Assembly: GCF_036321025.1 (NCBI RefSeq) | Contig: NZ_JAZAPB010000002.1 | Location: forward strand, 1,240,001-1,304,000 | Reading direction: 5' to 3' | Length of the DNA stretch: 64,000 nt | Source: Alteraurantiacibacter hainanensis | GTDB lineage: Bacteria; Pseudomonadota; Alphaproteobacteria; Sphingomonadales; Sphingomonadaceae | Shown: positions 60,895 through 64,000 of the stretch, in pieces | How the letters are laid out: every line of letters starts with the position of its first letter | How positions within the stretch are numbered: position 1 is the stretch's first letter | The notes under the pieces: model-generated | What the model was told of the DNA's origin: nothing | Databases searched by the model: none | Seen by the model: only the letters and a program-made list of their open reading frames with translations | Translations under genes and position numbers: made by a program

Positions 60895-62562
60895 ATGCTC
60901 ACCGCGCTTTCTATCCGGAATATCGTGCTGATCGAGGCGCTGGACCTTGCCTTCGGGCCGGGCCTCGGCGTCCTGACCGGCGAGACGGGCGCGGGCAAGT
61001 CCATCCTGCTGGATGCCCTGGGTCTGGTGCTGGGCAATCGCGCCGATACCGCGCTGGTCCGCGCAGGGGAGGAGCAGGCGAGCGTGACCGCCAGCTTCGA
61101 GTTTGCCGACCTGCCGCAGCCGCTGCGAGAGGCCCTGAACGAAGCCGAAGTGGAGATAGAGCCGGGCGAGCCGCTGATCGTGCGCCGCCGGCTGAAGGCC
61201 GATGGCGGTTCGAAGGCTTTCGTTAACGATCAGCCGGTGGGCGTCGCTCTGCTGCGCACGCTGGCGGGTTCGCTGGTGGAACTGCACGGCCAGCACGACG
61301 ATCGCGGTCTCGTGAACCCGCGCGGTCACCGCGCCCTGCTCGACCGCTACGCGGGTGCAGACGTTGCCGGCGTGACGAAGGCGTGGGAGGCCTGGCGCGA
61401 GGCGAGCGGGAAACTGGACGAGGCGCACGAGAGCATCGAGCAGGCAAAGGCCGACCAGGACCTGCTCCTGGCCCATCTTTCCGAACTGACGAACATCGAA
61501 CCGCAGGAAGGCGAGGAGGAGAACCTCGCCAATACCCGCGCCGACATGCAGAAAGGCGAGAAGCTGGCGGGCGACCTGGAAGACCTGCGACAGGTCTGGG
61601 ACGGATCGGATTCGCCGCTAGCATCGCTGCGCGTCGCCGCGCGCAAGCTGGATCGCATTGCCGAGGAACATCCCCTGCTGGCGGAAGCGCTTGGCGCGCT
61701 GGACAGAGCGGTGATCGAGGCGGGCGAGGCGGAGCAGAAGCTGCAGGCCGCCGCCGAGGCGATGCAGCACGATCCGCTCGAGCTGGACCGGATCGAGACG
61801 CGCCTGTTCGAACTGCGCGCCTTCGCGCGCAAGCATTCGTGCCAGGTCGACGACCTGCCGGAAGTGATGCGAACCCTGCGCGCCAGCCTAGATGCCATCG
61901 AACAGGGCGATGCCGACCTCGCCGATCTGGAAAAGGCCGAACGCGCAGCGCACGAAGTGTACCGCGCGCGGGCCGAGGCGCTGCATGCCAATCGGGTGGC
62001 GGCTGCCTCGCAACTCGACGAGGCGGTGGCTGCCGAACTCGCTCCGCTCAAGCTCGATGCCGCCCGGTTCAGGACGGCGGTGACGGAACAGCCGGAGGAA
62101 AGGTGGGGCCCGCAGGGGATGGACGCGGTGGAGTTCCTGATCGCCACCAATCCGGGTGCCGACTTCGCGCCGCTCAACAAGATCGCCTCGGGCGGGGAAC
62201 TCTCGCGTTTCATCCTCGCGCTGAAGGTCGCGCTGGCGGAGCAGGGCGGGGCCGCCACGGTGATCTTCGACGAGATCGACCGCGGCGTGGGCGGCGCGGT
62301 CGCGAGTGCCATCGGCGAACGGCTGGCGCGGCTTGCCGGGGAGGGCGGTCAGTTGCTCGCCGTAACCCACAGCCCGCAGGTCGCCGCGCGCGGGCGCACG
62401 CATTACATGATCGCCAAGTCGAGCGAGGGCACGGTGACGAAAACCTCCGTCGCCTTGCTGGACGAGGGCGGTCGTCAGGAAGAAATCGCCCGGATGCTCT
62501 CGGGAGCGGAAATCACCGAGGAGGCCCGCGCGCAGGCGGACAGGTTGCTGGAAGGCGTGTGA
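60895..62562 (+). CDS. recN: DNA repair protein RecN
   Basis: The 555-residue SMC-like protein works in double-strand break repair. The Walker A GETGAGKSILLDALGLVLG (29-47) is at the N-terminus. A coiled-coil middle follows, then the ABC signature KIASGGELSRFILALK, Walker B TVIFDEIDRGVGG and THSPQVAARG at the C-terminus. The ATG at 60895 starts the conserved block. Its stop overlaps the next gene start (TGATG). Confidence 0.96.
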   Translation: MLTALSIRNIVLIEALDLAFGPGLGVLTGETGAGKSILLDALGLVLGNRADTALVRAGEEQASVTASFEFADLPQPLREALNEAEVEIEPGEPLIVRRRLKADGGSKAFVNDQPVGVALLRTLAGSLVELHGQHDDRGLVNPRGHRALLDRYAGADVAGVTKAWEAWREASGKLDEAHESIEQAKADQDLLLAHLSELTNIEPQEGEEENLANTRADMQKGEKLAGDLEDLRQVWDGSDSPLASLRVAARKLDRIAEEHPLLAEALGALDRAVIEAGEAEQKLQAAAEAMQHDPLELDRIETRLFELRAFARKHSCQVDDLPEVMRTLRASLDAIEQGDADLADLEKAERAAHEVYRARAEALHANRVAAASQLDEAVAAELAPLKLDAARFRTAVTEQPEERWGPQGMDAVEFLIATNPGADFAPLNKIASGGELSRFILALKVALAEQGGAATVIFDEIDRGVGGAVASAIGERLARLAGEGGQLLAVTHSPQVAARGRTHYMIAKSSEGTVTKTSVALLDEGGRQEEIARMLSGAEITEEARAQADRLLEGV

Positions 62563-62951
62563 TGGACCGGGTGCCGGAAGGGGCAGTCGGATCGAGGCCG
62601 GCGCAGGCGATCAGCCTGCTGATCGGAACGCTGCTTGTCACGATCTCCGGGCTGGCCATTTTCTTGCTGATCGCGATCTATGGCTTCTTCATTTTCGCAG
62701 GGACCGTGACCCTGACCGGCTGGATCGTATTCGGAGCTTACGCCATCCCGCTGGGGCTCGGCTTTGCCAACGCCGTCGAGATTATTCGAGGTGCGGCATG
62801 GCGCGTGGTGCCATGGGTCGTATGGATGATCGTCATCCCGATTATTGCGACGGCCATCTTCTGGTTGGCGGCTCCGCCATCACCGGCCTACATTCCGGAC
62901 CGGGATGAGTCGGTCGATCAAACGGTACCTGAAGGAAGGACTGCACAATGA
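62562..62951 (+). CDS. Hypothetical membrane protein
   Basis: The 129-residue protein has three membrane helices (about 18-48, 53-72 and 85-105) and an acidic C-terminus. It begins at the recN stop (TGATG) and its stop overlaps the next start by four bases. No family is recognised. The tight packing suggests co-expression with recN. Confidence 0.7.
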   Translation: MDRVPEGAVGSRPAQAISLLIGTLLVTISGLAIFLLIAIYGFFIFAGTVTLTGWIVFGAYAIPLGLGFANAVEIIRGAAWRVVPWVVWMIVIPIIATAIFWLAAPPSPAYIPDRDESVDQTVPEGRTAQ

Positions 62952-63445
62952 AATTGTTCGCAGCAGCGGCTCTGCTCGGCCTTGCGGCCTGCACGGTGCA
63001 GCCTGAAGTCGCCTCCACGCCCGGTCCGCTGCCGCCGCTGGCCCAGCGTCTCGATGCGCCGCGCCTTGCCATGATCGAGCACGTGCTGGCGGGCTACTTC
63101 GCCTCCGATATCACCAATCCGCCGACCGTTTGTGCGAGCTGGCACGACGGGCGCGAGGAAGAGGCACTGCCGCCGGCTGACGAAACCGCGCTCATCGCGC
63201 GTTTCCCGCAACTGGCCCCGATGTCGCGCTGTTCGCGTACGGCCAATGGCTGGCGCGATACCGAGACGGACCAGCCCGCGCTGGTATTCACGCTGCACAA
63301 CTTTACCTGTGCCAGTGAAGAAAGCTGCTCGGCCTGGGGCGGCTACCGCTCCAACGGCGCCAATTCGATGAGCTACCTCTATCGCGGAGAGTGGAACGGC
63401 GACAAATGGGAGTTTACCCGCGACCCGAGGCTCATCGCCGAGTGA
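62948..63445 (+). CDS. Hypothetical lipoprotein
   Basis: The 165-residue product has a lipobox LAAC (Cys15), a Pro-rich linker and a small domain with several cysteines (VCASWH, SRCSRTANGW, FTCASEESCSAWGGYR). The cysteine content suggests two disulphides in the periplasm. No family is recognised. It overlaps the preceding gene by four bases (ATGA) and precedes ligA. Confidence 0.7.
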   Translation: MKLFAAAALLGLAACTVQPEVASTPGPLPPLAQRLDAPRLAMIEHVLAGYFASDITNPPTVCASWHDGREEEALPPADETALIARFPQLAPMSRCSRTANGWRDTETDQPALVFTLHNFTCASEESCSAWGGYRSNGANSMSYLYRGEWNGDKWEFTRDPRLIAE

Positions 63446-63453
63446 AAAGTCCA

Positions 63454-64000
63454 GTGAGCGCAGACATTACCGAAGCAGAGGCCGCCAACGAACTGATGCG
63501 GCTGGCGAAGCAGATTGCGAAGCACAACCGGCTCTATCACGCAGAGGATGATCCGGAGATCTCCGACGCGGAATACGATGCGCTGGTCCGCCGCAACGCC
63601 GAACTCGAGGAGCAATTCCCACATCTCGTCCGCGAGGATTCTCCCAGCAGGGTGGTGGGGCACGAAATCAGCGCCTCTCCCCTCTCCAAGGTGACGCACG
63701 AGGTTCGCATGATGAGCCTCGACAACGCCTTTTCGGACGAGGAGGTGGAGGATTTCGTCGCCCGCGTGCGCCGCTTCCTGTCGCTGGACGAGGACGAGGC
63801 GGTCGACTTCACCGCCGAAGACAAGATCGACGGGCTGTCCTGCTCTCTGCGCTACGAGGAGGGCGAACTGGTGCTCGCCGCAACGCGCGGGGATGGTCAG
63901 GTGGGCGAGAACGTGACGCCCAACGTCCGCCATATCGCCGATATTCCGCAGACGCTTTCCGGCGACGATGTGCCCGACGTGTTCGAGGTGCGCGGCGAAG
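63454..64000 (+). CDS. ligA: NAD-dependent DNA ligase, 3' truncated by the window end
   Basis: The first 182 residues are visible and the frame is open to the last base. The Ia domain (about 1-60) shows AKHNRLYHAEDDPEISDAEYDAL, and the adenylation motif DKIDGLS with Lys124 is intact. LigA seals Okazaki fragments with NAD+. The start is GTG; a second GTG at 63442 in the same frame overlaps the previous stop and would add four residues. Confidence 0.93.
   Translation, partial: MSADITEAEAANELMRLAKQIAKHNRLYHAEDDPEISDAEYDALVRRNAELEEQFPHLVREDSPSRVVGHEISASPLSKVTHEVRMMSLDNAFSDEEVEDFVARVRRFLSLDEDEAVDFTAEDKIDGLSCSLRYEEGELVLAATRGDGQVGENVTPNVRHIADIPQTLSGDDVPDVFEVRGE

Overview
This 64 kb window is GC-rich chromosomal DNA from an alphaproteobacterium, most likely order Sphingomonadales and plausibly family Erythrobacteraceae. 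The support is indirect. The F0 operon has the alphaproteobacterial order atpI-atpB-atpE-b'-b. UrcA and TIGR02300-type proteins are present, as is a long TonB receptor ending in Phe. Ribosomal proteins S16 and L9 carry long tails. There is also a BciA-type 8-vinyl reductase, as in aerobic anoxygenic phototrophs. No insertion sequence, prophage, CRISPR array or integrase was seen.

Layout. 1-2557: ydbH(partial)-ynbE-ydbL envelope lipid transfer operon. 3547-6119: F0 ATP synthase operon. 6208-8586: a lipoprotein, an NAD(P)-binding protein, gloB and a GFA protein. 8668-14717: the aroA...cmk...rpsA neighbourhood with small membrane and metal-binding proteins inserted. 14862-22553: a TIGR02300 protein, tRNA-Ala(GGC), ffh, rpsP, rimM, a six-gene cassette of membrane proteins and lipoproteins, then trmD and rplS. 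22890-27255: asd, a lipoprotein, an alpha/beta hydrolase, a beta-propeller lipoprotein and bciA. 27598-28893: rpsF-rpsR-rplI. 29083-31330: small hypothetical proteins and a DUF808 protein. 31327-36722: a divergent Mpl-type ligase and LD-carboxypeptidase (peptidoglycan recycling), then fabD-fabG and dnaN. 36808-39486: an FAD-linked oxidase and a ferredoxin-NADP reductase. 39644-44737: two tandem PAS-GGDEF-EAL-PilZ proteins. 44787-46604: lepA.

46648-55334 is the most accessory-looking part. It holds a minus-strand cluster of a Tat-signal small Gly/Pro/Asn-rich protein, a PqqD-like domain fused to an HprK-like kinase, and a nucleotidyltransferase. Two orphan Flp pilin genes too short for routine ORF calling follow. 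Next come an O-methyltransferase and a CmcJ-like oxygenase in divergent orientation, and then a TonB-dependent receptor behind an intergenic region rich in inverted repeats. 55457-58814 is a tight minus-strand operon of two different 2OG-Fe(II) oxygenases and a methyltransferase. The window ends with urcA, bamD, a PilZ protein, recN, two small envelope proteins and the 5' part of ligA.

The best candidate for an undescribed system is the 46648-49109 cluster. It has the parts of a peptide or protein modification pathway (leader-bearing small substrate, recognition domain fused to a P-loop kinase, nucleotidyltransferase), but its chemistry cannot be told from sequence alone. All assignments come from reading the sequence. 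No database search was run.
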